64,000 nucleotides of DNA, taken from Bacillota bacterium (GTDB lineage: Bacteria > Bacillota > Clostridia > Peptostreptococcales > Anaerovoracaceae). The translations under genes and the position numbers were made by a program. The notes beneath the pieces were generated by a model, which did no database searches, was not told where the DNA came from, and saw nothing but the letters and a program-made list of their open reading frames with translations. Below, one piece after another: positions 45,141 through 54,712 of the stretch (position 1 is its first letter; each line of letters opens with the position of its first letter). The stretch spans positions 1 through 64,000 of the forward strand of contig JAFSCP010000046.1 in assembly GCA_017436705.1 (NCBI GenBank), given 5' to 3'.

Positions 45141-46421
45141 ATGCGGTTAGAAATGGGTCACATTTACATCAGGGACATCCAGTTTGCAGCAGAATCAAAG
45201 ATTGCGGACGGCGTTCTTTATGTATCAGAAGAAGCCTTAAAGGCAGTTGTTCTTGAAGACGAAAAGCTCAAGAGCGTATCATTTGACATCGCTAAACCTG
45301 GCGAATCAGTAAGAATTACTCCTGTAAAGGATGTAATTGAACCGCGTGTAAAGGTTGAAGGAAGAGGAGGTCAGTTCCCGGGTGTTATTGCCAAAGTTGA
45401 CACAGTCGGCGAAGGCAAGACTTACGCTCTCAAGGGAATGGCTGTAGTAACAGCAGGTAAAATCGTAGGCTTCCAGGAAGGTATCATCGATATGACAGGT
45501 CCTGGTGCAGACTATACACCTTTCTCACAGACACTGAATCTGGTTATGGTTGCAGAACCTGTTGAAGGTCTCAAGCAGCATGACTACGAAGCAGCAGTAA
45601 GATTTGCGGGCTTCAGAGTTGCAGTTTACGTAGGTGAACTTGCAAGAGAACTTACACCTGATGAAGTGAAAGTTTATGAAACACCAACAATGATGGAAGG
45701 CCTTAAGCTTTATCCTGATCTGCCAAGAGTGGCATACGTTCAGATGCTCCAGAGCCAGGGCCTGCTCCATGACACTTATGTTTACGGCGTGGACGCAAAG
45801 AAAATCCTGCCTACAATTCTCAATCCTACAGAAACTATGGACGGCGCAATTGTATCAGGTAACTGCGTATCAGCATGTGATAAGAACCCTACCTATGTTC
45901 ACCAGAACAATCCGGTAGTTGAAGACCTTTTTGCTCAGCACGGCAAGACACTCAACTTTGTATGCCAGATTATCACCAACGAAAACGTTTACCTGGCTGA
46001 CAAGATGCGTTCTTCCGACTGGACAGCAAAGATCTGCAAGATGCTCGACCTTGACGGCGTTATCGTATCTCAGGAAGGTTTCGGTAACCCTGACACAGAC
46101 CTTATCATGAACTGTAAGAAGATCGAAGCAGAAGGCGTTAAGACTGTAATCATCACTGACGAATATGCAGGACGTGACGGCAAGTCCCAGTCCCTTGCAG
46201 ACGCAGACGTGGCTGCAAATGCAGTAGTTACAGGCGGTAATGCCAACGAAGTAGTTATCCTGCCTAAGCTCGACAAAGTTATAGGAACACTGGATTACGT
46301 AAACAAGATTGCTGGTGCAAGCGAAGACACACTTCGTCCTGACGGCAGCCTGGAAGTTGAACTTCAGGTTATCACAGGTGCAACCAACGAAACTGGTTTC
46401 CTTAAGCTGAGTGCGAGATAG
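45141..46421 (+). CDS. grdE: glycine reductase protein B, pro-protein GrdE
   Basis: 426-residue precursor of the alpha and beta subunits of protein B, which binds glycine by Schiff base. It is cleaved before the Cys in SGNCVSACDKNPT (about residue 243), and the Cys becomes the N-terminal pyruvoyl or carbonyl group of the 25-kDa chain. The ribosome site is AAAGGAGGG. It is followed after 16 bases by grdB. The sequence matches the glycine-type GrdE rather than the betaine or sarcosine types as far as order and neighbours show; the distinction is not certain from sequence by eye. Confidence 0.92.
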   Translation: MRLEMGHIYIRDIQFAAESKIADGVLYVSEEALKAVVLEDEKLKSVSFDIAKPGESVRITPVKDVIEPRVKVEGRGGQFPGVIAKVDTVGEGKTYALKGMAVVTAGKIVGFQEGIIDMTGPGADYTPFSQTLNLVMVAEPVEGLKQHDYEAAVRFAGFRVAVYVGELARELTPDEVKVYETPTMMEGLKLYPDLPRVAYVQMLQSQGLLHDTYVYGVDAKKILPTILNPTETMDGAIVSGNCVSACDKNPTYVHQNNPVVEDLFAQHGKTLNFVCQIITNENVYLADKMRSSDWTAKICKMLDLDGVIVSQEGFGNPDTDLIMNCKKIEAEGVKTVIITDEYAGRDGKSQSLADADVAANAVVTGGNANEVVILPKLDKVIGTLDYVNKIAGASEDTLRPDGSLEVELQVITGATNETGFLKLSAR

Positions 46422-46437
46422 AAAGGAGGGGAAACTG

Positions 46438-47748
46438 ATGGGAAAAATTAAAGTTGTACACTATATCAATCAGTTCTTTGCCAACATCGGCGGCGAAGAA
46501 AAAGCTGATTATCCTGCAGAACTGCGCAAAGGCGAGTTCGTAGGTCCTGGTATGGCGCTGAATCAGGCATTCGGTGATGAAGCAGAAATCATCGCTACAA
46601 TCATCTGCGGCGACTCATACTTCAACGAAAACATTGAAACTACCAAGGCACAGATCCTTGAATGGGTAAAGGAACTTGCACCTGACGTATTCATCGCAGG
46701 TCCTGCTTTCAACGCAGGCCGTTACGGCGTTGCATGCGGTACAATGGCAGCAGCTGTCAAGGAAGAACTGGGCATCCCTGCATTAACAGGTATGTACGAA
46801 GAAAACCCTGGCGCAGACATGTTCAAGAACAATGTTTACATGATTGCTACCAAGAACAGTGCAGCAGGCATGAGAGATGCTGTGAAGAAAATCGCTCCTC
46901 TGGCACTCAAGCTTGCGAAGGGTGAAAAGATCGGCGCATCCTGCGAAGAAGGCTACCTTCCTAACGGCGTGCGTGTAAACTTCTTCGAAGAAAAGCGTGG
47001 TTCTGAAAGAGCTGTTGACATGCTCATCAAGAAGCTGGCAGGCAAGCCTTTCGTAACAGAATATCCAATGCCTGACTTTGACAGAGTGGAACCTAACCCT
47101 GCTGTAAAAGACCTGGCACACACTAAGGTGGCTCTGGTTACATCCGGCGGTATCGTTCCAAAGGGCAACCCTGACCACATCGAAAGTTCCAGTGCTTCCC
47201 ACTACGGTGAATACGACATCACAGGCGTTATGAACCTTGATGAAGCAACTTATGAAACTGCACACGGCGGTTACGACCCTGTATACGCAAACGCAGACGC
47301 AGACAGAGTACTTCCTGTAGACGTAATGCGCGATCTTGAAAAAGAAGGCGTAATCGGCGAACTTCACACTAAATTCTATACTACTGTTGGTAACGGTACT
47401 GCCGTTGCATCTGCAAAGGCTTTTGCAGCAGAATATGCTCAGAAACTGGTTGCAGACGGTGTAGGCGCTGTTATCCTCACCTCAACGTGAGGAACCTGTA
47501 CACGTTGCGGTGCAACAATGGTAAAAGAAATCGAAAGAGCAGGACTTCCTGTAGTTCACGTATGTACAGTAACACCTATTTCCATGACAGTAGGTGCTAA
47601 CAGAATCGTTCCTGCTATTGCAATTCCTCATCCTCTGGGCAACCCTGCTCTGGATGCAGCAGAAGAAAAGAAACTCCGCCGCGGACTGGTTGAAAAGGCT
47701 CTCAAGGCACTTACAACAGAAGTTTCCGGACAGACAATCTTCGAATAA
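46438..47748 (+). CDS. grdB: glycine reductase protein B gamma subunit, selenoprotein GrdB
   Basis: 436 residues if the TGA at 47488-47490 is read as selenocysteine (residue 351). The frame is open on both sides, and the residues around it (LTST-U-GTCTRCGATM) are the invariant selenocysteine region of GrdB. The selenol accepts the carboxymethyl group from glycine and passes it to GrdA. Naive gene callers will split this gene into a 350-residue piece and a piece starting near 47518. A hairpin just after the TGA serves as the bacterial SECIS element. grdA, grdC and grdD are not in the window. Confidence 0.96.
47488..47516 (+). promoter_or_regulatory. selenocysteine UGA codon and bSECIS hairpin of grdB
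   Basis: The TGA is followed, 13 bases later, by GTTGC-GGT-GCAAC, a 5-bp stem with a GGU loop, at the distance bSECIS elements need for SelB. A second pairing, CCTCA-ACG-TGAGG (47480-47492), encloses the TGA itself. Confidence 0.8.
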
Positions 47749-47768
47749 TCTGAAAAAAGAATTGTATC

Positions 47769-47801
47769 AAGGCCCTGCCGTGCGCAGGGTCTTGTTTTTT
47801 T
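47769..47801 (+). terminator. terminator of the grd operon
   Basis: AAGGCCCTGC pairs with GCAGGGTCTT, followed by seven T. Confidence 0.88.
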
Positions 47802-47884
47802 GTAAAATTCTTATAGCGTGTGTGAAATGAATGTGGTAAAATATTACGGTACGAAATTTTACAGAAAAGAAGGTATTTGAAATC

Positions 47885-49102
47885 ATGGGAAAACTTCTTA
47901 ATATAAAATACGGCGGACTCCACGGTACGTACTGGATGCTGTACGGTATCATCACCAGCTTTGCGTCTGCCTTTCTGCTTGGAAGAGGTTACACAAATGG
48001 CGAAATCGGTGTGATTCTGGCCGTAGGAAACGTGGTTGCGGTGTTTCTGCAGCCTGTTATGGCAGACTTTGCTGACCGTTCCAGAAAAGTATCACTTCTT
48101 GGGTTCCTGCAGCTTTCTGCAATCCTGATGCTGGTTCTTACAGTGCTCACATTCGCACTCCAGAAAAAATCAGCAGCCCTGTGGGTTGTTTACGTGGTCA
48201 ATATGGCATGGTTTGTAGCCATTCAGCCTCTTCTCAACTCACTGTCCTTCAAGCTTGAAGAAACAGGATACCATATCAATTTCGGCGTATGCAGAAGCGT
48301 GGGCTGCGTGTTCTACGCGGCGCTCTGTGCCGGCCTCGGCAGCCTGGTTGAGGCCATGGGCGTGCAGGTTCTGCCTGTATCCGGCGGAGTGGTGCTGGTA
48401 ATCATGCTCTTTACGCTGGCAGTGACCAAGAGTCAGTTCAATAAAATGATGGAAGGAAGAAAGGCTGCTGCAGAAGGTTCTTCCGGCGTGCCGGCTGAAA
48501 AACTTCCTGATGAAGAAGAAATCAACCTGCTCCAGTTCATGGCAAGAAACAAACTCTTCGTGGTTATGAACCTGGCCTGCATCGGTATTTTCTTCGGTAA
48601 CTCCATCCTTAACAGCTTTATGCTGCAGGTGGTTGAAGGCGTGGGAGGAAACAGCGAAGATATGGGCAGAATTCTTTCTGTAATGGCTGCTATGGAAATC
48701 CCGGGTATGGTGCTCTTTGACAGAATCCGCAGAAAGTTCTCCTGCCAGCTGGTACTTAAATTCGCAGCGATCTGCTTTACTCTTAAAATTCTGGTCATTT
48801 TCCTTGCGCAGAGTGTGACGATGATCTACGCAGCTCATCTGCTTCAGACCTTCTCATACGGACTTTTCCTGCCGGCAATGGTGCATTTCATCAATGAAAT
48901 CATGGCCCATGGCGAAGCAGTAAAAGGACAGGCGCTCTATACAGTTATGACCACATCAGCTTCTGTGGTTGCAAGCATTGCAGGCGGTTTTCTTCTGGAC
49001 ATCCAGGGACCGAAGTTCCTGCTTCTTGTATCAACCGTGCTGTCAGCAGTGGGTTCAGTATTTGTAGTACTGCTCATTGACCGCATCAGGAAAAAAGCAT
49101 AA
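47885..49102 (+). CDS. MFS transporter (MFS_1-like)
   Basis: 405 residues with 12 membrane segments. KYGGLHGTYWMLYGIITSFASAFLLGRGYTNGEIG at the start and the charged loop ADFADRSRKV between helices 2 and 3 mark the major facilitator fold, nearest the MFS_1-like/nucleoside-proton symporter group. A hydrophilic linker (about 190-215, EGRKAAAEGSSG) joins the two halves. Substrate unknown. It follows the grd operon, separated by a terminator, so a role in Stickland metabolism is only a possibility. Confidence 0.85.
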   Translation: MGKLLNIKYGGLHGTYWMLYGIITSFASAFLLGRGYTNGEIGVILAVGNVVAVFLQPVMADFADRSRKVSLLGFLQLSAILMLVLTVLTFALQKKSAALWVVYVVNMAWFVAIQPLLNSLSFKLEETGYHINFGVCRSVGCVFYAALCAGLGSLVEAMGVQVLPVSGGVVLVIMLFTLAVTKSQFNKMMEGRKAAAEGSSGVPAEKLPDEEEINLLQFMARNKLFVVMNLACIGIFFGNSILNSFMLQVVEGVGGNSEDMGRILSVMAAMEIPGMVLFDRIRRKFSCQLVLKFAAICFTLKILVIFLAQSVTMIYAAHLLQTFSYGLFLPAMVHFINEIMAHGEAVKGQALYTVMTTSASVVASIAGGFLLDIQGPKFLLLVSTVLSAVGSVFVVLLIDRIRKKA

Positions 49103-49110
49103 TGAAAATT

Positions 49111-49143
49111 ATCACCTCATAGATTTATGTGAGGTGATTTTTT
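49111..49143 (+). terminator. terminator overlapping the next ribosome site
   Basis: ATCACCTCAT pairs with GTGAGGTGAT, then seven T run into the ATG of the deacetylase gene. The GAGGTGA in its 3' arm is also that gene's ribosome site. Confidence 0.8.
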
Positions 49144-49144
49144 T

Positions 49145-49990
49145 ATGCTTAAAAAGATTGTTATGTGGGCAAGTATAGGTACGGGTTGTGCAGCGGTAAT
49201 TATAGGGATTATGCTCATGCCGCTTGGAAATCTGATGGGCTGGAATCAGGGCGGCGGACCGGCAGAAGAACCGGCAGTCCGGACTGGTGCAGACGGTAAC
49301 TGGGGACTTTCATTTCCTGAGGAAGGAGAGACACCGGTGGGTAATGCAGATGCGGAGTATCTGGCGAGGTATAATGCATGGTATACAGGGCCGGCAGATA
49401 AAGAAAACAAGACAGTTTACCTGACCTTTGATGCGGGATATGAAAACGGGTACACGGAGAAAATCCTGGATGTGCTGAAAGAAAAAGAAGTACCGGCGGC
49501 GTTTTTTCTGGTGGGAAACTATATTGAAGAACACCCTGAGATTGTAAAACGGATGGCAGCAGAAGGTCATATCGTCGGCAATCATACCATGCATCACCCG
49601 GATATGAGCGCCATAGCTGACGAAGCAGCCTTCAGAAAGGAAATCAGCGGACTTGAAGAAATTTATCAGGCGGCTGTCGGAAGTAAGCTTCCACGGTTTT
49701 ACAGACCGCCTCAGGGAAAATACAGCGAGACAAACCTGCAGCACGCTTCTGATCTGGGGTATACTACGGTTTTCTGGAGTCTGGCTTATGTTGACTGGCT
49801 GGAAAACGACCAGCCCACAAGAGAAGAGGCACTGAATATACTTAACCGGCGCATTCATCCGGGGGCTGTCGTGCTGCTCCACAGCACGTCCAAAACTAAT
49901 TGTGAGATACTTGGTGAACTCATTGACGGATGGAAGGAAAAAGGGTATCAGTTCAGAAGTATCTCAGAACTGGGGACCGGCAAATTTTAG
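49145..49990 (+). CDS. pdaA: polysaccharide deacetylase, PdaA-like
   Basis: 281 residues: one N-terminal membrane anchor or signal sequence (about 8-28), then a NodB domain (about 95-275). Motifs LTFDAGYENGYT (catalytic Asp pair), GNHTMHHPDM (metal His), FYRPPQGKYSE, and LLHSTSK are present. The DAGYENGYT form is that of PdaA, which deacetylates muramic acid so that muramic delta-lactam forms in the spore cortex. This agrees with the other spore genes here. Its ribosome site lies within the preceding terminator stem. Confidence 0.88.
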   Translation: MLKKIVMWASIGTGCAAVIIGIMLMPLGNLMGWNQGGGPAEEPAVRTGADGNWGLSFPEEGETPVGNADAEYLARYNAWYTGPADKENKTVYLTFDAGYENGYTEKILDVLKEKEVPAAFFLVGNYIEEHPEIVKRMAAEGHIVGNHTMHHPDMSAIADEAAFRKEISGLEEIYQAAVGSKLPRFYRPPQGKYSETNLQHASDLGYTTVFWSLAYVDWLENDQPTREEALNILNRRIHPGAVVLLHSTSKTNCEILGELIDGWKEKGYQFRSISELGTGKF

Positions 49991-50004
49991 CCCGGTCTTT
50001 TAGT

Positions 50005-50033
50005 TTGCCAAGTAGTGCAGGCTATGATAAAAT
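50005..50033 (+). promoter_or_regulatory. sigma-A promoter of the three-gene HD/NadD-like operon
   Basis: TTGCCA and TAAAAT separated by 17 bp, about 45 bases before the start codon. Confidence 0.6.
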
Positions 50034-50080
50034 AAAGATAATTATAAGCAATTTCTGAAAGATTTTATGGAGTAATGACT

Positions 50081-53000
50081 ATGAAAAAAGGCGGAACTCT
50101 TTACGACGGAATCAGTGGGGCACTGACAGAAAAGGCCTTTCTGAGGCATGTGAATATGACAGAGGAAGAAATGCTGGCCTTCCTTGAGGAAAATGGTTTC
50201 AGGGAAATAGCAGAAAAGCTTGAAGCAGGCACGGAAGGCGGCAGCCAGCGGTTTTCGCTGGCGAAAACCGCAGAGCTTGCGGGGCCGGCTCTGGGCAAGC
50301 TCTGCAGCCCTCCGGAGGAGGGCTGGCTGCCGCACACCTACCAGTATGTGTTGGGCAGACTTTTTCCGGAGAAACAGACCATAGATGATGAAACCGCAGC
50401 AAAACATGGGCGCGGCAGATTTGTGGTGCTTCAGCTTGTAAGAGCGCTTCACGAATATGAAGAAGCGCACATGCCTTTTGACCCTACACTTGATATGCAC
50501 TTTCTCAGTTACGATGAAATCACAGATGCAGGCTACAATCAGGAATACCTGCGTTTTACCCGCCTCCTGCGTCAGCACTATATTTACGAGTTCATGCGCA
50601 TCGGTACTGAGATTACTCCTTTCAATACACTTGGCCACATTGCCGGAGTTCACTATGTTGCAATGAACGGAGCATACCAGCTGCGTGCTCTTGGAGTGCC
50701 TGTGGACCTGGGACTTGTTTCGGGCGCGGCAGCAGGTCATGATATAGGTAAATACGGCTGTAAAAAAAGCGAAGAAAGAAGGATTCCGTACCTTCATTAT
50801 TTCTATACTGATCTTTGCCTCAACAGGCTTAATATGCCGATGATTGCACATATTGCAGCAAACCATTCCACATGGGACCTTGAGCTTGAAAACCTTTCTG
50901 CGGAGGCGCTGCTCCTGATTTATGCAGACTTCCGTGTAAAGAGCAGCAGAGGTGCCGACGGCAGGGAACAGGTTCATTTTTATTCACTGAAGGACGCTTT
51001 CCAGGTAATCCTGAACAAGCTGGACAATGTGGATGAAGCCAAGGAAAAACGATACCGCAAGGTTTATAACAAGCTTAAAGACTTTGAGGACTACATGATT
51101 GATCTGGGAGTCTGCGTTGATCTGCCTGAGACAGCCCGACCGGTGCCGGACAAGCCACAGATAAGAGTAAAAACAGACACGGCTCTCATGACCAGCAATC
51201 AGGCCATAAAAGAACTGAAATACGCAGCAGTTGACCACAATATACGCATAATGAACCTTTTCTACAGAGAAGAGGCTTTTGCCAACCTGCTGGAAACAGC
51301 CAGAAGTGAAACCCAGTGGAGAAACCTGAGAATGTACATATCCATTTTCGGGGAATATTCCACATACATGACTGAAAAACAGAAACTGATGACGCTGCGT
51401 TTCCTCAGTGAACTTATGGTGCACATTGAAAGTGACATCCGCAGTCAGGCATCAGAAGTTACCGGACAGATAGTTGCCCGTTTCAATGAAGAATATAAAA
51501 AAGAAATTCCTGACGGCAAAAAACTTCCTGCCAAGGAGATAACCAATTTTACTCTGTGGGAGAATGTTATCAGTGATATACTCAATCCTGACCACCGGCT
51601 CACAGAAAAGCACAAACAGTGGAAATCCGGCTGTCTTCAGGCTGTCACCGCAGGCCTTATGAGAAGCTGCCGCCCTGAATTGAGACCGGAATACATTGAG
51701 ATACTTATTGAATGGTATAAGTCCGGGGAACTTACCAGTTATGCGGAGGAAGCTTTGTTCCGTACGGCACAGTCTGTCAAGGATGACTGGTGTACGGATA
51801 GTCAGATATCGGTAATCCGAAGTTTTGAAGAAAAATCTGCGGCTTCATATGAAAGGAATAACCACGGCCCTGTTTCTGAAGCGGCAATGTTTCTGGAAAA
51901 CATGAAAGCGAGGACACCTTGGGCTGTCAAAACCGCCAATATCGGCCTTATGGTTCAGCATATCAGGGAAAACCCTTCTGCCGGACAGATTCTTCATGTT
52001 GCCACACACCTTTCTAACCTGATACAGGTCAGTGAAACAGTCACAGTCCGTAAAGCTGCAGGCGATGCACTGATTAGTATTTTTGACAGACTGCCTGCTG
52101 AGCAGCGTAATGAAATCGCTGTAGAACTTGGCAAGGCCCTTGAAATCGGTGACTACCAGTTTACAACCTACATACCTCAGTATCTGGGTATTATAATGCT
52201 TTACCTGAAGCCGGGGGAACTGGACGAGCTGATTCTGGATCTGAAGAAGCTTTTTGAACAGTCAGGCCCGCAGGTGGCCGGAGCAGTGCTCCGTACTTTC
52301 GGAGCCCTGATAGAAAACTACAGGATTTACAGGGATAACTTCGGTTGTGAAGAAAGTGAAGAGGTAAGCGAAGGGCGTAAGTTCAGGGTATTAAGAATGT
52401 TACTGCACGGGTTTGCCAGCTACAAAGTGGAAATCAGCCAGGAAGCTCTCTGGACAATTGGCGGACTTTTTGCCTCAGATAAGCTTGACACCGAAGAAAA
52501 ATACAGAATACTTGCTCATTGCGGCAAAAAAATACTGACCCTTCATCATACTCACGGGGGAAACAAGCTGGACTTTTTCTATAACGCAGCGGTTCTTAAC
52601 CATGTTTACCGATTCATATGTGAGTGCGAGCTGGAGCGTGGTCCGGCTGACATTGAAGACAGGAAGAAAGTGGCTTTCTTCCCGGGTACATTTGACCCGT
52701 TCAGTCTGAGTCACAAGGCCATTGCTAGGGAAATACGCAATCTGGGCTGTGAAGTTTATCTTGCGCTGGACGAGTTCAGCTGGTCAAAAAAGACTCAGCC
52801 ACGCCTTCATCGACGCAAGATTCTTGAAATGTCTGTGGCAGATGAGGAAAATATTTACCTTTTCCCAGACCATATTCCTGTAAACATTGCCAATCCTCAG
52901 GATCTGATTAATCTGAGAGAAATATTTGAAGGAAGAGAACTTTTCTTCGTGGCGGGAAGTGACGTAATAGAGAATGCTTCATGTTACAGGGCAATCCCTC

Positions 53001-54712
53001 AGGAAGGTTCCATACATTCAATGAATCATATAATTTTCAGGAGAAAGTCCGATGCGCGCAGGAATGCTGTTTCGCAGGCAGGACCTTATCCTGTGACAGG
53101 CCGCATCATCAATCTCCAGCTGGAAGAATTCTTTGAGGACATCAGTTCCACAAGAATCAGAGAAAATATTGACTCGGGGCGCGATATTTCCAATCTCATA
53201 GACCCGGTTGCTCAGAGTTATATTTCTGACTACAGTCTTTACCTGCGTGAACCGGCTTATAAGCATATTCTCCAGGCACAGGATATCAGCCTGGAAAGTT
53301 TTGGCCACAACGGCAGCGGTGTTATCAGTGATATGCAGGAAGAACTGATAAAAATGGGCTGTGACATCAGCGCAATCTGCAGCTATCTGGAACGCGGCGA
53401 TGTTTTGTCCGTAGCCATCAGAGATGCTGCGCGGGCGGATTGTATAGTTGCGGCAGCAGTTGCCTGCCCTGACCAGAGCGATGAGCACAGTGCTGTAATA
53501 GGAGGACTCTATTTCAACAGAGTAAGCAGAATATCGGGACTTGGCCAGATGATTCTGGCTGAAATCCTGACGGAACTTCTCGCAAGAGGCTGTACAAAGG
53601 TCATATACAGGCCTGAAGGCGGCGCAGGTCTTGACGAAAGAACCCGCAAAGTGATTGAAAAACAGGGTTTTGTAATTAACGATAATGGTGAATATGAAGT
53701 GGACATGAGTTCACCGGTGATTGTTTTCAAGAATATTGATACGATAATCAAGAACCCGCTGAGTAAAAACAAAAGAGTACTCAGAGCCATAGAAAATGCC
53801 CACAATAAGCTGCTTGCAGCTCTGACAGATATGTATCCGGGCCAGCTTGTGCTTTCTTTCAACTCCAACATGATGCACCACAAGATGATTCAGCTCATTG
53901 CAAGAACCAATAAAGTGTCTGCGGTACCATATAAAGAAAAGAAATACGGACCTGATATGGCGGTACCTTTCAGTTCCATGATGGAAAGTCTTGCGGTACC
54001 GAATACGGTCACAAAGGACCTTTATACTGAAAAGTATTTTTCCAGGGATGTGTCTTCCTTTACCGTCGAAGAGCAAAGCTTTTTCTCACCACTTGACAAT
54101 CAGGTAAAAACCATAAAATCATTCAACCGTCCGGTAATTCTGGTGGATAATCTGCTGCACAAGGGCTACAGGATGAAGGAACTTTATCCGCTGCTTATGA
54201 AACACGGCATTGATGTTATCAACGTGGTGGTGGGCGTTTCAACTGCCAGAGGCCGCAGCCTTATGGAAGGTACAGGATGCAGCGTTGACAGTGCATATTA
54301 TGTGCCCAATCTGAAGTGCTGGATTGACGAAACCGCAGTATATCCGTATATCGGCGGCGACAGCCTCAAAGACCCTGGAAAGCCTGTAAAAGGCCAGGAT
54401 GAAATTCCGGCGGTCAATATGGTGCTGCCTTATGCGGTGCCTACTTTCCTGGGAGATGTCAGCGGCAAAGGTATATATTCCTATTCCATGACCTGCCTGG
54501 AAAATGCCCGGGATATTCTGAAAACTCTTGAAGAAGAGTATCAGAAGGAGTTTGCACGCAAACTGACGCTGAAGAGGGTCGGAGAGGTGATTTCAGTGCC
54601 TAAGCGTCCTGAATCAGACCTGAACAAAAACTACGATGAAAATATTGCTCCGTCGGCATATGTGGAGCAGGATATTGAAAAACTCATAAGATTAAGGAAG
54701 ATGTTTATATGA
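50081..54712 (+). CDS. multidomain HD / NadD-like nucleotidyltransferase / GNAT / PRTase-like protein
   Basis: 1543 residues, cytoplasmic. Order: N-terminal region; an HD phosphohydrolase domain (about 170-300; HIAG, the HD in AAAGHDIGKYG at about 220, IAANHS, and the last Asp in IYADFRV); a long helical region without motif, HEAT-like (about 370-850); a NadD/cytidylyltransferase domain (about 864-1035; FFPGTFDPFSLSH as the GxFDPxxxGH site and ISSTRIRENI as the second); a GNAT-like part (about 1080-1215); and a C-terminal phosphoribosyltransferase-like part in which RPVILVDNLLHKGYRM (about 1350) resembles the PRPP loop. It could make, transfer or break a nucleotide cofactor. Function unknown; I infer no pathway. 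The ATG is chosen because GGAG lies eight bases ahead; another ATG is six bases upstream. Overlaps the next gene by four bases. Confidence 0.85.
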   Translation: MKKGGTLYDGISGALTEKAFLRHVNMTEEEMLAFLEENGFREIAEKLEAGTEGGSQRFSLAKTAELAGPALGKLCSPPEEGWLPHTYQYVLGRLFPEKQTIDDETAAKHGRGRFVVLQLVRALHEYEEAHMPFDPTLDMHFLSYDEITDAGYNQEYLRFTRLLRQHYIYEFMRIGTEITPFNTLGHIAGVHYVAMNGAYQLRALGVPVDLGLVSGAAAGHDIGKYGCKKSEERRIPYLHYFYTDLCLNRLNMPMIAHIAANHSTWDLELENLSAEALLLIYADFRVKSSRGADGREQVHFYSLKDAFQVILNKLDNVDEAKEKRYRKVYNKLKDFEDYMIDLGVCVDLPETARPVPDKPQIRVKTDTALMTSNQAIKELKYAAVDHNIRIMNLFYREEAFANLLETARSETQWRNLRMYISIFGEYSTYMTEKQKLMTLRFLSELMVHIESDIRSQASEVTGQIVARFNEEYKKEIPDGKKLPAKEITNFTLWENVISDILNPDHRLTEKHKQWKSGCLQAVTAGLMRSCRPELRPEYIEILIEWYKSGELTSYAEEALFRTAQSVKDDWCTDSQISVIRSFEEKSAASYERNNHGPVSEAAMFLENMKARTPWAVKTANIGLMVQHIRENPSAGQILHVATHLSNLIQVSETVTVRKAAGDALISIFDRLPAEQRNEIAVELGKALEIGDYQFTTYIPQYLGIIMLYLKPGELDELILDLKKLFEQSGPQVAGAVLRTFGALIENYRIYRDNFGCEESEEVSEGRKFRVLRMLLHGFASYKVEISQEALWTIGGLFASDKLDTEEKYRILAHCGKKILTLHHTHGGNKLDFFYNAAVLNHVYRFICECELERGPADIEDRKKVAFFPGTFDPFSLSHKAIAREIRNLGCEVYLALDEFSWSKKTQPRLHRRKILEMSVADEENIYLFPDHIPVNIANPQDLINLREIFEGRELFFVAGSDVIENASCYRAIPQEGSIHSMNHIIFRRKSDARRNAVSQAGPYPVTGRIINLQLEEFFEDISSTRIRENIDSGRDISNLIDPVAQSYISDYSLYLREPAYKHILQAQDISLESFGHNGSGVISDMQEELIKMGCDISAICSYLERGDVLSVAIRDAARADCIVAAAVACPDQSDEHSAVIGGLYFNRVSRISGLGQMILAEILTELLARGCTKVIYRPEGGAGLDERTRKVIEKQGFVINDNGEYEVDMSSPVIVFKNIDTIIKNPLSKNKRVLRAIENAHNKLLAALTDMYPGQLVLSFNSNMMHHKMIQLIARTNKVSAVPYKEKKYGPDMAVPFSSMMESLAVPNTVTKDLYTEKYFSRDVSSFTVEEQSFFSPLDNQVKTIKSFNRPVILVDNLLHKGYRMKELYPLLMKHGIDVINVVVGVSTARGRSLMEGTGCSVDSAYYVPNLKCWIDETAVYPYIGGDSLKDPGKPVKGQDEIPAVNMVLPYAVPTFLGDVSGKGIYSYSMTCLENARDILKTLEEEYQKEFARKLTLKRVGEVISVPKRPESDLNKNYDENIAPSAYVEQDIEKLIRLRKMFI

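Noticed and set aside
47518..47748. A separate small reading frame after the TGA in grdB.
   Set aside because: It is the C-terminal part of the selenoprotein; the residues across the TGA match the GrdB family and no ribosome site precedes the internal ATG.
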